NCBI GenBank assembly: GCA_031213475.1
Contig: JARUPZ010000002.1
Location: 6,023,049-6,087,048, forward strand
Direction: 5' to 3'
Origin: Nereocystis luetkeana
Lineage: Eukaryota; Sar; Phaeophyceae; Laminariales; Laminariaceae
DNA length: 64,000 bases
Both the position numbers and the translations under genes were made by a program. This document shows, piece after piece, positions 42,841-55,326 of the stretch. Under the pieces are notes generated by a model. It saw only the letters and a program-made list of their open reading frames with translations. It made no database searches and was not told the origin of the DNA. Each line of letters begins with the position of its first letter. Position 1 is the first letter of the stretch.

Positions 42841-44874
42841 CAATAAATCGACCCGGTTCGGGGAATAATAAATAAAACTTCCAGGGTACAGCAGTAGCAG
42901 AATATGAGTCCCTGTCTTTTTTCTGAATTACACCTTGTACTCTCATTGATAGTCAATACCAGGTAGTCGTGTATGGAAATGCCCGTCCCGTAAGTACCCT
43001 ATTTTTTTTTTATCTTTTTTGAGAATCGTGCGTAGGGTATAGACTACTGGTAGCATTATTTGTAGACAAGAAGATACGCCTTTTCTGTGTGATTTCCGAA
43101 TTGAGGCGCCTTTGCTACAGGCGGCTAAGTGTTTAGGGCATGGTACGTTATATGTAACTACCTACAGCTGCAAACTTAGTACCCTCTACGGGAGGCACTC
43201 TTCCCGCAACGAGGTTCAAAAGTACTCTCTACTGTTTCGATACCAGCCGCGAGATATTCTCCAACAACAGGGGTACATGTGACATGTGACAACAAAAGTA
43301 CTGACTGTCGATGAGGTTGGGCTGACCGATACAGTCGTACACATATTGCCATACCAGGTACATAGTAGTCTAAATGAATACAGCAGAACCATCACGATTT
43401 ACTACTCAGATTCCATGCCTTTCCGGACACCATGAATACAGCAGAACCATCACAAATTACTACTCAGACTCCTTTCCGGACACCACGGGCAGCTCGTCAC
43501 TGGGATGCGCGAGTTTTCTAGCGCTGGCGTGTGTGACTTGAATTTTAAGTCAATCAGGGCGACACAGCCTACCCCCCCCATTTTTTTGTGCTCAAGGAAT
43601 ACCGTACAGTAAGAGAAATATCCGTTTTTTCGACTGTCAATACGACATCAAAACAAAGAGACGAATCAATCCCACGGTTGTGTTTCACCTACCTGTTGGC
43701 CTGGTACTGATCAGGATGGGCTGCATCGTGTTTCTGCCTTCACCCCGAACCCTTCGGACACAGCAAGCCACACCCCCCTCTATTGTGTGCAAGCTCATCA
43801 TCGCCAAGCTGAAACTATCTAACCCCGTGTGACCCGTGCCCCACAATGCCTTGCGTAGCTGATCTTCACCAGCTCCGATTTTCCTTCTGCTTTCCTCTAA
43901 TGTTTGGCTTTCAGTCCTTGATAGGTTTTACCTGGTACTCGAGCACAACACTCGGTCGGTATGAAACACGGACAGTGGTGCGACCGGAGACATCGAAGAG
44001 GGTCAAACGTGCATAGGACTTTCCATTTGGTATGCATACCCTCATTTCGTCGTGTCGTAGGTCGTAATCTTGCTAGAGACGCACATATGTACGACTAATG
44101 ATGTAGTTGAAGCATCGCGGCAAGAATGCTCTTAATAGTCACCAAACTTTACGTGATTTTCTTGAAAGTCCCATGTTTTGCCAGCCGACAATGCACAATA
44201 CGGTTGTCGAGGGAGGGGTTCATCGTTCTAGGTTATGTACGCTCAAACGGCGTAAGGCTTAATCTTGATAGTTTCCGTTATCACCTAACCAAGCAAACGG
44301 TGCACGAGAGCATGCGTGTATTAGTACGTACGGCACCTTTATCTTGTATCGACACCTGTCAGTTGCATTTGGCTTTGAAGACATTATGTGGTCAATAGCA
44401 TGCAGTCATTTCTTAACGAACATGCATCTGTGTGCATTTGGTTTTGAAGACATTATGTGGTCAATAGCATGCAGTCATTTCTTAACAAACATGCATGTGT
44501 GTGCAATCATGAACAACGAGCGAACATACGAGCACGAGCAACAGGCGAACGGAGCACGAGAAACGAATATGCCTGCATGCATTGACCAGAGAAGTATCTT
44601 GAAAGCCTCACGAAACAAACAGGCAGAGCACCATCGGCAGCGTGAATACATAACGGTATATTCCACGAATCACAATCATACAAGGCAGGCACCAACGAAA
44701 ACATTGTTCATGTATGAATATGCCGAGTATCCCATGAAATGTCACGCAAGATAGAACATGGGATTGACTATACAAAGAACACGATCACATCATATAACAG
44801 CAGTTTTGCAAACATTCCCATCGCCTGCACACGTTTTGCGAACACTCCGATCATCTGCAATGCACTTCGATCGG
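42841..44874 (-). mobile_element. LTR-A 5' interior (segment E), minus orientation
   Basis: Matches 60943-62877. A 69-bp duplication (TGCATTTGG at 44364 and 44433) is specific to this copy. Frames are closed; no gene. The left edge at about 42840 joins oppositely oriented LTR-A sequence. Confidence 0.65.
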
Positions 44875-44887
44875 CCTGAGTTCATCA
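44875..44887 (-). promoter_or_regulatory. Candidate primer-binding site of LTR-A
   Basis: TGATGAACTCAGG on the minus strand follows the LTR end CTGTAACA; one base differs from other copies. Confidence 0.5.
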
Positions 44888-45448
44888 TGTTACAGCAGGG
44901 TACAGCTCTCAGACTCTAAAGAGGACCCACGCTCGGTAAATCTCTGAGACTGACTGACCTGCTGGTTGGGAGTTCGAGAAGTGCCTTCGTGCAGTAATGA
45001 TCAGGTCACGCAGAGAGTGGATCGATGCAATGTAGTAGTTGCAAGCAGCCAGAGTGAGCAATGGAACAGGAACCACAGACACGATGACGGGCACGACGGG
45101 CAAGAAAGGGCCCAAGGGGCTGGGGATTGATAGGACAGGTATCACAGATCACTTGGCTTTGACTTTCTTTCTTCACTTGGTGGTGTTTAGTAAACACCGG
45201 GCTGTTTCGTGACCTCGTTACTGGTTCTTTACGCGGAATTGAAGGCGTTCCCACACCAGGGATCCTCCCTGCCCCTATACGATCCGCCCAGAGGATGCTG
45301 ACCAAAGCTTGCCCTCTGCCTATCGAATAGACCCGACGCGTGACACTGATCAGGACAGTTGTCTCGCACCGTATTATCCTCCCCACAGCGCTGGTCACGA
45401 CAGTCGCAGCGCTATGAACCTCCTACCCTGGCGCCACTCGCTGTAACA
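44888..45448 (-). repeat. LTR-A, 5' LTR (minus)
   Basis: 561 bp with intact ends. Its outer edge cuts into the Gln-rich part of an F Gag copy. The 130-codon LTR frame is open (45398 to 45006). Confidence 0.85.
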
Positions 45449-46148
45449 GTTGTTGCTGTTCCTGCGGCAGATGCCCCATGGGCAGGTCGGAAAGCTCGAA
45501 CGGCTGTGGTTGCAAGTGTTGCTGCTGTTGTTGATGCTGACCTTGCTGGTGTTGCTGCTGCTGGTGCTGCGACGGTGCTTCCCGCTGCTGTTGCTGCAGC
45601 GACAGTGACTGCTGCTGGTGCTGCTGCTGTTGCGGCTGCTGTTGCTGCTGCTGAGCTTGGTGTTGGTTTTGCGGGCTCGGCCGAAGGCGTTTGTTCAGAA
45701 GATTCAGAGCTTTCAGCAGCAGCTCCTGCAAAGTTGACTCTACGGTCGCTCCCGCACCACTTCCGGCGCCTCCCGCCCCGCTTCCGGTACTTTCCTTTCC
45801 AGCCTCGCCTCTGGTGACGAATCCGCTCCGCCCTCGTCACTGGCGGCGTCTGCGTCGTTTCTGGTTGTCACAGCTGCGGCATAGGTCGTCCGACGTTTTC
45901 CGTTGTCCGTCATCCTGCGCAGGCAAAAAACGCTTCAAGCCTGTATGTATATCACTGCCCGTATTTGCCTACTATTATCTCGCCTTCTGCCTGCTTCTTC
46001 TCACGCTGGTCTTCCCCCTCTGCCCTGGGGCACGAACTAGGTACCCTCATCCATAATCCACTTTCTATATGACACATTGTAATTATTTTCAATTTTTATC
46101 AACGCCTTTTTAACAAACTCCACATTCGCTTCGAATATTTTAATTTTC
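45449..46148 (-). pseudogene. Element F 5' ORF and Gag N-terminus, copy 4
   Basis: From the right: 5' end TTAAAATATTCGAAGCG near 46148, the IFEANVEFVKKALIKI ORF (46140-46040), a spacer, then ATG 45913 of Gag (TDNGKRRTTYAAA), acidic and Gln-rich parts (LQELLLKALNLLNKR). LTR-A inserted at 45448 removes the rest. The Gag frame is broken near 45740. Confidence 0.5.
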
Positions 46149-46149
46149 A

Positions 46150-46319
46150 CAGGTGAGTACATGCTCTGAGCATGTTCTACAGATGAGGCGCTGGGAGTTA
46201 CAAGTCGTGAATGTACGGGGGTCGGGTCGGCCGCTCTTCTCAACAGCGTCTACGGTCAGCACCGCGGGATTAACTGGCGCGGGTCCTTTTTAGAGTCTGA
46301 GAGCTGTACCCTGCTGCAA
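46150..46319 (+). repeat. LTR-A scraps: 3' module and last 45 bp of LTR
   Basis: 46150-46268 matches 16850-16975, then 46275-46319 matches the LTR-A end (CTGTACCCTGCTGCAACA). A deletion joins them. Confidence 0.6.
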
Positions 46320-47320
46320 CATTAGCCCAGGGAAGACCCCTTTGGGCACAGGGGACACGCGAGGCTGGAGAAAATAGCAGTAGCTCTAGACAGAGGTTTT
46401 TTGAGCAGAACATCAATTCCAGACGGACGGTTGATGTCCTGATCACCCTGATCCCGAGTCAGGGCAAGTCCGTTAGAAAAAAGAGAATCGCCAGACAGAG
46501 TAACGAGGCGCAGAAGAACAGTAATGGTAGACGTACTTACGGTGTTCGAACAGCCCTTAGTTAGTCCAGGGGAAACCCCTTGGGCACAGGGCACAACCGA
46601 GTCGGAAGAAAATAGAAGTAGCTCTAGACAGAGTCGCTTGGATCAGAACACCATCAATTCTAGAAAGAATGATGATGTCCTGCCCTGACCTCGAGTCAGG
46701 GCGACTCCGTCAAAGAAACGGAAATTTCGAAACAGAGTGACGAGTTGCAGAACAACGGCCATCCTAGACAGGACTATGTTGATTTACCAGCCCGTAATCC
46801 AGGGGAGACCCCTTGGGCATAGGGCACAACCGAGACCGGGAGAAAATAGCTGTAGCTCTAGACAGAGTTACTTTGATCAGAATATCAACAGTTCTAGACA
46901 GAATGATGATGTCCTGATCGCCCTGACCTCGAGTCAGGGCAAGTCCGTAAAAAAAAAGAAAATATCTAGACAGAGTGATGAGTCGCAACGGCCACACTAG
47001 ACAGGATTCTGTTGAGCTGCCATCCCTTAGCCCATGGGAGACGCCTTGGGCACAGGGCACAACCGAGACGGAAGAAAATAGTAGTAGCTCTAGACAAAGG
47101 TGCTTTGATCAGAATATCGACAGTTCTAGACAGGATGATGTCCTGATCGCCGTGACCTCGAGTCAGGGCAAGTCCGTAAACAAAGAAAAAATCTCTATAC
47201 AGAGTACCGAGTCGCAGAACGAGAGTAAGTCTAGACAACAGTACAGTGATTTGCCAGCCCTTAGTCCAGGGAAGAGCCCTTGGGCACAGGACAGTTTGTC
47301 AAACGAAAAATACTTACAAG
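46320..47320 (+). repeat. 234-bp tandem repeat, about 4.3 units
   Basis: CTTGGGCACAGGG-type starts recur at 46343, 46581, 46814, 47047 and 47281 (238, 233, 233 and 234 bp). Each unit has several CTAGACAGA boxes and CTCGAGTCAGGGC. Shorter blocks are at 12941-13330 and 27361-27672. Confidence 0.85.
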
Positions 47321-47385
47321 GGTCGGTACGACAAGTAGCACCTTCAGATGGAGTTGTACTGTACCAGGCAGGAAAAATTCGCTGA
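46737..47385 (+). pseudogene. 78-residue repeat protein
   Basis: The period of 234 bp equals 78 codons, and the frame carries per unit NDDVLIALTSSQGKSVK, KISRQSDESQ, ELPSLSPWETPWAQGTTETE and SSSSRQSYFDQNIN. Frames 46737-47000 and 46975-47385 are one ORF with a shift near 46985. Ser/Gln/Glu-rich and probably disordered. The plus frame at 47348-47560 continues with a coiled-coil-like stretch (KFAELNEKWKQTKMWMTDQT). No family is recognised; it may be an extra ORF of an unseen element, since the family occurs at three sites. Confidence 0.4.
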
Positions 47386-47587
47386 ACTGAACGAAAAATG
47401 GAAGCAAACAAAAATGTGGATGACCGACCAAACCAGCGAACTAAACCACACGAAAAACATCATACGGGAGGCGGAGACAGGCACGAGACTTTTGCATGTA
47501 AGCGCTGGTAAAGTGGGAGATGTGGCCGTTGGGCTCGGAGGCACTCGGTGTCACCTCCGTTGGCCGTCGATCTCATCGAACACTACT

Positions 47588-48129
47588 TGTTGCAGCGCTG
47601 CGGGCTCTAGGAGTCACCCAGGTGGGCGACAGGGTATTCTGTGATGTACGTCGACTGACCTGACCAGTGACGCACGGAGGGTGCATCGTGTAAGGCAGCG
47701 ATAAAGCCGTAGGATGGCTCGCTGTCATATCGACGTAGGTATACAATGGAGTGTCTCCGGCGGGGGAGGCCATTGTCTGGGTCATGGAAACCCCGTATCG
47801 GCTGTAGTGGTCAATACGGGTGCCCTGTGGCGCTACCTGGGGTTAGTCAATCCCACCAAAGAAGAACGAAACAAGTCAATCCATACCCTGTTCACACACC
47901 GTGCATGAGCATTGCCTATCACGTACCTGTCTGTTAACCACACGTCGCACTTGCGGAGCAATATAAACACCCAACTCTCGTGGCGTCTGGCCACTTCGTG
48001 GCCAGAGAGGATTCAGGAGCGACGTACGGAGGAAATCCCCAACAGGACTCTCTCAACGAACGACAACAACAGCTGGCTATCGAGGTGAGACCGAGCCAAT
48101 AGCGGCCCAAGAGAAGGTCAGCTGTGACA
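47588..48129 (+). repeat. LTR-B, 5' LTR of a plus-strand element
   Basis: 542 bp, starting TGTTGCAGCGCTGC and ending CAGCTGTGACA, followed by a primer site. Its element extends beyond the window end. Confidence 0.85.
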
Positions 48130-48142
48130 TGGTGAACCCAGG
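48130..48142 (+). promoter_or_regulatory. Candidate primer-binding site of LTR-B
   Basis: TGGTGAACCCAGG directly follows the LTR. It begins TGG, as expected for complementarity to a tRNA CCA end. Confidence 0.6.
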
Positions 48143-48572
48143 GAGATGACAGAGAGAGGGGGAGATTGGAGCACAAGGGCATGAGCTTTGGCCGGGACAC
48201 GAGATATCGGTACCCAGGGAATTTGTTTGGCCCCAAGCACGTGGGCCCGAGTTTTCTCCCGGGCGGAACGAGGGCCCGAATAACTGGGCTCGAGAGTCCT
48301 CCTGGGCGGAATGAGGCCAAAGCATCGGGGCCCGAGTTTTTTCCCGGGTGGGATCAGTGTCTCTGCCCAAGCTTCTCCTTGATGGAATCTGATGGGTGGC
48401 CAAGTATTGAGCCCCGAGTTCTGTCCGGGAGGACGGAGTCTGATGGGTACCAGGGGCGGGGGATATGGGTAGAAACTACGATAGAATACATATATTCTGG
48501 TAACATTACTGCTGTTTACAGCAGTGACCATGCATAACTTAACAGGAGACAGTAGTCACGACAGGTAGCCAC
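48143..48572 (+). repeat. LTR-B 5' leader, interrupted by LTR-A
   Basis: Matches 6690-6260 in reverse complement, including GGGCCCGAG repeats. It stops at GTAGCCAC (48565-48572) and resumes at 63450. A 123-codon open frame (48166-48537) is also open in part at 6684-6418, but is Gly/Pro-repeat driven. Confidence 0.6.
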
Positions 48573-49133
48573 TGCTACAGCAGGGTACAGTTCTCAGACG
48601 CTAAAAAAGACCCGCGCTCGTTAGATCTCTGAGGCTGACTGACCTGCTGGTTGAGAGTTCGAGAAGTGCCTTCGTGCAGTAATGATCGGGTCACGCAGAG
48701 AGTGAATCGATGCAATGTACTAATTGCAAGCAGCCAGAGTGAGCAATGGAACAGGAACCACAGACACGATGACGGGCGCGACGGGCAAGAAAGGGCCCAA
48801 GGGGCTGGGGATCGATAGGACAGGTATCACAGATCACTTGGCTTTGACTTTCTTTCTTCACTTGGTGGTGTTTAGTAAACACCGGGCTGTTCCGTGACCT
48901 CGTTACTGGTTCTTTACGCGGAACTGAAGGCGTTCCCACACCGGGGGTCCTCCCTGCCCCTATAAGATCCGCCCAGAGGATGCTGACCAAAGCTTGCCCT
49001 CTGTCTATCCAATAGACCCGACGTGTGACACTGATCAGGACAGTTGTCTCGCACCGTATTACCCTCCCTACAGCGCTGGTCACGACAGTCGCAGCGCTAT
49101 GAACCTCCTACCCTGGCGCCACTCGCTGTAACA
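48573..49133 (-). repeat. LTR-A, 3' LTR
   Basis: 561 bp; its first bases are TGCTACAG, one change from the family ends. The open frame 49083 to 48691 is retained. Confidence 0.85.
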
Positions 49134-50754
49134 CCCCTCCTGCCCGACGCATGACGATCGTCGACACAAAGCGGGCATCCCAGTACTTGCCCGGCGACAG
49201 CGCGTGCGCTTTCCTCCTCTATCGGCCCAACGTTGGTAGCACCCCCCCAGCCGGTATTACGATCATGAACTGCTGCAAAGCGTTCGCCTTCCATCTCCGC
49301 ACCTCGCCGTCGGCTCGATGTTGCTGCTCGTCTCCTTCCTCAGTGTCGCCTCCAGACGGTGGTGAGAAGAGCTGCGATCTTGACCTTCGTCCAGACGTTC
49401 TTCAGCATTCCTCGTCCCATCCATCGCCGTCGGCCCGATGCTGCAGCGCCTCTCCTTTCCGTGATATTGCCCTTGGACGGTGGTAAGAAGTTTCGGACCT
49501 GACCTTCGTCCAGATCTTCTTCAGCATTCCTCCGTCCATCGATGTCGGCCTGATGTTGCAGAGTCTCTCCTTCCCGCGGTCCTGACCGTAGACGCTGTTG
49601 AGAAGAGCGGCGGACCTGACCCCCGTACATTCTTCACGACTTGTAGCTCCCAGCGCCCCATCTGTATAACACGCTCGGAGCATGTCCTCACCTGTGAAAA
49701 ATATGTTTTTCTTCCTGCCTCATCTGCATCTGAGTGAGGTGGGGGCTCACCTGCATCTGAGGTGGGGGGCCCCTCTCGAAGGCCTCCATCTGCATTTTGA
49801 CAATAATCTTCACGTTTACTGTTTCAGCCCCGGCATCTTCAGCTTCGCCGGCATTGGTTTCACAGTACGCTACTATCGTCCTACCATACCACCTCACCTT
49901 TAACTGAAACTTTACAGAGTTCTGCCAGTCCATAATCGTGGGCTATACGTGGCCACACTACCCAAACACTGCGGTGATTGTCCACGTTGCCCCTCCCTGT
50001 ATGTCTGCTCGCTTGATAGTCTAACCTGTAGTGACGGCCCACCGCTTGGTACCCAAATATACTTGCGTACCGGACTGTCGATATTGCAAAAGTTCACGTA
50101 CCTATGGCAAACGTGCATGCGGTGATTGCCCACGTTGCCCCTCTATACATCTGCGCGCTTGATAGTCTAACCTCTAGTAACGGCCCACCGCTTGGTACCC
50201 AAATATACTTGCATACTGAACAGTCAATATTACAAAACGTCACGTACCTTAGGCAAACGTACATGCGGTGATTGCCCACGTTGCCCCTCTCTATACATCT
50301 GTGCGCTTGATAGTCTAATCTCTAGTAACGGCCCACAGCTTGGTACCCAAATATACTTGCGTACTGGACTGTCAATATTGCAAAACTTCACGTACCTTTA
50401 TCCGACGTTTCAACCTGCGCAGTGGACTGTGTCCACCATGCCATTATTCACTCACCTTCGCCAGACGTTTCCCACATTACCTTCCTTCACCAACAGTTTC
50501 TGCGTATATTAGCATTAATCTGCCAGATGTCTCTTAGTCTCTTGATACGGATTATCACGTTTTGACTTATCGATTAACCCCGTTCGCGCGTAATACGGGG
50601 TTTATATGACATACGCCTACCTTTTGGCGACTATCTCAAACTTCTCTGCAATGAGAGTAGGTACTTCTTGCGAATGTGGAGCTGGTTGTATGTATGAGTT
50701 CGTCACGGATGTGCTGTAGGAAGTTCATGATGAGTCCTCTTTCTACTCCCTCCA
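49134..50754 (-). repeat. LTR-A 3' module and adjacent interior
   Basis: Contains the polypurine tract (49134-49148), the 116-121-bp repeat (49330-49640), 24-bp repeats (49725-49775), the 146-148-bp repeat in three units (starts 49972, 50120, 50266), and the 50500-50754 block. It stops abruptly at TCTACTCCCTCC (50743-50754), which continues at 55546. No gene. Confidence 0.7.
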
Positions 50755-53700
50755 AAACTCTGCCTGCTTCGGCCTGCCCCGTCCTTGGGGTGGGCCGAGG
50801 AAGTCTGTAAGGACCTGCAGCGGTCTAGCGACAGTCACACGAACATCGAGCTTCGGACTACGTAGGTAGGGAACCTTGCGCGGTCCGGCTGGTGGCCTGC
50901 TCGCTTTAAGGACCGCGTGGGGTGGTGGTGATGTTTTTTCTTCTTAACCCCGACGCCGAGGAGTTCATCCCTCAGGCGGGACGGGTACATCACCACAGCA
51001 GAGAGCGCTACGTGGGCAGCCGGTGGAGTGGAGAGGCTGGCCACAGCGTGGGTATGCATGCACGACAGGAAGGATGGGATTGTCGGCGTGGGTTGGGACG
51101 GCTGCACCCAGCCAACGGAAACCAAGGCGCGTACCGGGCTACGAAACGGAGAGCCACTTTCGCCATAGTAGAGAAAAAAAAGAAAGAAAAAAAAAAAAAG
51201 AAGGCGGGGACGAGCCTCACGTCGGCTGGCAAAGAAAGCAGCACGCGAGGCTCGTAAGAGACAGAAGGAGGCACTTGTGACGGTAGCGACCTACAATGTG
51301 CGCACCCTGGCTGTCAAGGGGAAGAACGGGTACGGACATGACGAGCGTATACTGGCCAAGGGACGGCAACTCGGCTGTGACTTCATTGGCCTGCAAGAAA
51401 CTCGGAGGTCCGGCAACACGATGTTCCGTGCGGCAGGGTATCGTGTTTTTTGTTCAGGACAGGAAACAACAGCCACCAGGCAAGGGCTGTACAGAGTAGG
51501 CCTAGCTGTCAAGGAATCGTTGTGCAGTAAGTCTGTGTATACTCATCAGTTCGTTGACGAGCGGCTAATGTCTATGCGCTTTGAGCTGGCTGGCAAATGC
51601 GAGGCAGTCAATTTCGTCGTTGCGTATGCTCCAACTGATTGTACCAAGGACGCCGAACTGAAACGTATTTTCTGGCAGAAGCTGGAGTACTTGGTGGAAA
51701 AAATCCCGACGAAAGAGTGTCTGTATGTCCTGATGGATGCCAACGCGCGAACTGGACAGAGGAAGGAAGGGTGCGATGATGGTGAAAGCAGAGTGCTGGG
51801 AGCGTATGGACGTGATGTTCGTAAAGATAATGGCAGATGGCTCCTGTCGTTCGCCACCGATTGCAAGTTAGCTCTCACCAACACGTTTTTCAGCACGCGC
51901 AAGAGTGGGATATCGCATACTCACAATGGCACCGGCCCGAATGACCGTAAGCAGATTGACTACATCCTAACCCGTCAAGTCCATCGACCTAGAGTACAAG
52001 ATGCGAAAGTCGTCCCACAGCCTCCTGCCCCAGCTAAGGCTGACTCAGACCACAACATCTTGTATATCAAAGTCCGACTAGGTGGTCATTTTGCGCCCAA
52101 CAGACAAATACGTAGACCGACGAAACGCCGAGAGTTCAACAGGCAGCTTTTTATGTCCGATGGAAATTGTCGTGAACGAGTAGTCTCCAGGGTCATCTCC
52201 ACTCTGAACCAGCCTATCCAGCCCCGTAATACGTCTGGTATGGTTGAGAGTTTCACTACGGCTGTTATTGATGCGGTCGAAAAAGAGGTACCATCCCCTG
52301 CACGTCGCCACCGCAGACATGGATGGTGTGAGTCTGCCGAAACCTTGGCCGCATTCATGCCAGCATGGACAGCGAGGGAGGATGCACGGCAATTCTTGCG
52401 TGCCCACCCCCGGGACAGAACCGCGTGGAAGACCCTGAGATCTGCGTGTGCGAACCTGCAGAAGGTGATTGCCGCAGGACTGCATGCGTACTTCGAAGCG
52501 TACCTTGCCGAAACCGAACGACTCCTAGCGAACAACGACCAAAGAGGCTTTTACAAGCACCTTAAGAGTACGGTAGGATTGGAAGGGACTAAAGCGAGGA
52601 GCGAACAGTTCATTAGGGACGAGGATGGCACGATCCTACGGGATAAGGTGCGAATTCGTGAACGATGGGCGGGGTTTTACCACAAACTCTTGAACACGAA
52701 GTCGCTGAAACTCGATCCCACGATCATCGACCTCTTGCCACCGCGACCGCCTAAACTGTCGCTTGAAGATGAACCATCCATAGACGAGATGACAGAAGCA
52801 CTTAAGGGGATGTCGAATTGGAAAGCTGTCGGGCCAGATAGTCTCCCGGTCGAACTCCTAAAAATCGACCACCCGGCATTCGCCCAGCGCTTTCACAACA
52901 TCCTTGTCAATGTTTGATTAACAGGAGAAGTCCCTCAGCAATGGAAAGATGCGATCATCAAGGTCCTTCACAAAAAGAAGGATCGAACTGACTGCAACAA
53001 CTATAGAGGGATTTCGCTTGTTGCCCACGCAGGCAAAGTGTTGTTGAAAATCGTCGCGTCCCACCTCAGCAACTACTGCGAGACCGAGGAACTACTCCCC
53101 GAGGAACAGTGCGGCTTCCGCCCCGCACGATCAACGATTGATATGTTGTTCGTCGTGCGCCGGCTGCAAGAGCTCGGACGACAGAGGAAAATCCCCTTAT
53201 ACGTGTGCTTCATCGATCTGCAGAAAGCGTACGAGTCTGTCGACCGAGAGCTGTTATGGAAGGTACTCACACGCTTTGGCGTTCCAACCAAGATGCTGAG
53301 AATTATCCGTAATTTCCACGATGGCATGCGGGCTCTGATGACGGCGAGCTCTCGGAATGGTTTGATGTCACGCAGGGGCTGCGGCAAGGCTGTGTACTAT
53401 CACCGATACTGTTCAACGTGTTCTTCGCTGCTGCGTTACACGTCGTACTAGTACGCTTCAGCCAAGACGAAGCCATTGTAAGGGGTTTGGTCCAACTCTG
53501 TGAAGCTGGAGTAGTTCGAACAGGGAAGGAGGAGCCATTGGCGTGCGTGCGAAGGGCTGTATGGGGCATGTTGTACGCCGATGATGCAGGAATTGTCTCG
53601 AAGTCGGCTGAAGGGCTCGCAAAAATGATGACAGTCATCGTGACTGTCTTCGAAGCAGCAGGCCTCACGGTGTCGGAAAAGAAGACTGAGACAATGGTCC

Positions 53701-55326
53701 TACAAACACCAGACCAGACAACCCTCGCACCACCGCTCGTCATCGAAGCGGCAGGTCAGAGGTATAAGCAGACGGCCCAGTTCTTATATCTAGGCGGCGT
53801 TATCCACGAAAACGCTGCGCTCTCGCTCGAAATCGACCGACGGATCCGCCTCATGCGAGCATGCCTCAAACGGTTCGGCCCGGAGTTGTATGATAGGACG
53901 ACCGCCCCCCTTAGCCTTAAAGTCCGAATGCTGAAGGCCGAGGTGATTGAGACCCTGCTGTACGGGTGTGTGACGTGGACCCTCAGAGCGGAACACTTTG
54001 CCAAGCTTCGAACGGCTCACCACCAAGTCCTGCTGCGAGTCATTGGCTTCCAGCGCCGACTTCATACTGACCATGCCACCCTCTCGTACGCGAAGGCCCT
54101 CAAGATGACACGTTGCGAGAGCATCGAAACGACCATTCGTAAACGGCGGCTCTTCTTTGCGGGGGGCGTGGCACGGCAAAGCAAGGAGCGATTACCCAGT
54201 CGGGTAATGTTCGGGACGATAACTGTTGGGGAGAACCCGAGACCAGGCGGACAGTGTAAGACTTGGCATAGATGCATAGTCGAAGACCTTAGGGAGTTCC
54301 GAGCCACCGAAGGGTCAGCGGAAGTTGCCCCCTTGGTGTTTGGAGTTGAGACCGCGTTGTGGCCCACTGCAGCCAAAAAGGCGGGGAAGTGGTACCGGGG
54401 GATCCTTGAAGCAGCCGAACGGTTCATGGTGAGGTGGCACGAGGCTGAGGCTGAGATGAGTAGGCAGCGCCGTGCATCCGCCGTGGATGGTGCCCAAGGG
54501 AACGGGGGGAGGGGGGGCAACAGGAGAAGCGGCAGAAAGTCCGACCGAGGGAATGCGGAGAGGGGGGGGAACAGGAGGGGTAGAAGGGAAACGGCGGTAG
54601 ACGAAAGTAGGAAGGAGATGGCAGACAGGGTAGCAAGGCACCAAGTCGACTAGAAAGTAGAACATGACCCTACTGCTAGTGCTACCAACCGGTGCAGCTG
54701 GTTCGAACGTGGTCTTCCCTTGTCTTCTCTTCTTGTTCTTGTTTTTTTTTTCTTTCTTGCGCTGACTCTCCGTGATTTTCATGTTATTTTTTTCTCTTCC
54801 TCTTCCTTTTCTGATTGATAAGCCGTACTGAAGGAGCCGTGTGGCGTGGTTGGAAGACGAACCTGCTCTGCTCGTTTCGTATTGTCTGACGCCAAGGGGC
54901 TGGGCATAGTTGACGAACGCAGGGCGGAGACGGCAGTCTGGGTAGCAAGGTACCAGGCGGATTAGCAAGGAGAACCGGGCTATACTACTCGTACCACAAG
55001 CTGCTGCCGTCACCTGGAAGGTGCTTTGGGCTTTGGTCTGCCTGTTATTTCCCCTTTGTTATTTTTCCTTGTTACTTTTTTCCTTGGTTCTTTGTCTTAC
55101 TCTGTTCACAAGCAGTGGTGTTTTTTCCTATTTTATTTTATTTTTCCTTCTTTTCTCCAGCTCGTTCTTTTTCAAGTGTTGGCCACCTCGCCTGCGGGGG
55201 GGGGGCACGACAGATTGTTTCTCTTAGATTTTGCTTTCATTTTTCTTCTTTTTCTCTTTCGATTTGTCTACCTTGTTTTTGTTTTCTCTTTGATTGTTTC
55301 TTTTCGTTTCACTATTTCATAGATTG
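50755..55326 (+). mobile_element. LINE-type non-LTR retrotransposon
   Basis: Inserted in the LTR-A interior. A 520-bp GC-rich leader with an A-rich run at 51173-51199 precedes an endonuclease/reverse transcriptase ORF and a T-rich 3' region (54654-55326) containing a diverged direct duplication (GGGTAGCAAGGTACCA near 54939 and the related 54629 copy). The 3' end is ambiguous: no clear poly(A), and a segment-E-like fragment separates it from the resumed host sequence. No target duplication found. Confidence 0.7.
51277..54653 (+). pseudogene. LINE endonuclease-reverse transcriptase, one stop and one frameshift
   Basis: The APE-type endonuclease is N-terminal: YNVRTL, LQETRRSG, VLMDANARTG, QIDYIL and SDHNILYI. 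The reverse transcriptase follows: [74 protein letters not shown] and LYADDAGIV. The C-terminal part has the usual LLYGCVTWTL and HHQVLLRVIGF and a Gly/Arg-rich end. Lesions are a TGA at 52915-52917 and a shift near 53340. The frame is open upstream of the GTG at 51277, so the true start is further 5' or lost. In life it would nick target DNA and copy its RNA there. Confidence 0.8.

Noticed and set aside
51546-52535. Minus-strand ORFs over the LINE endonuclease
   Set aside because: Shadows of the plus-strand endonuclease/RT frame, which has clear motifs.
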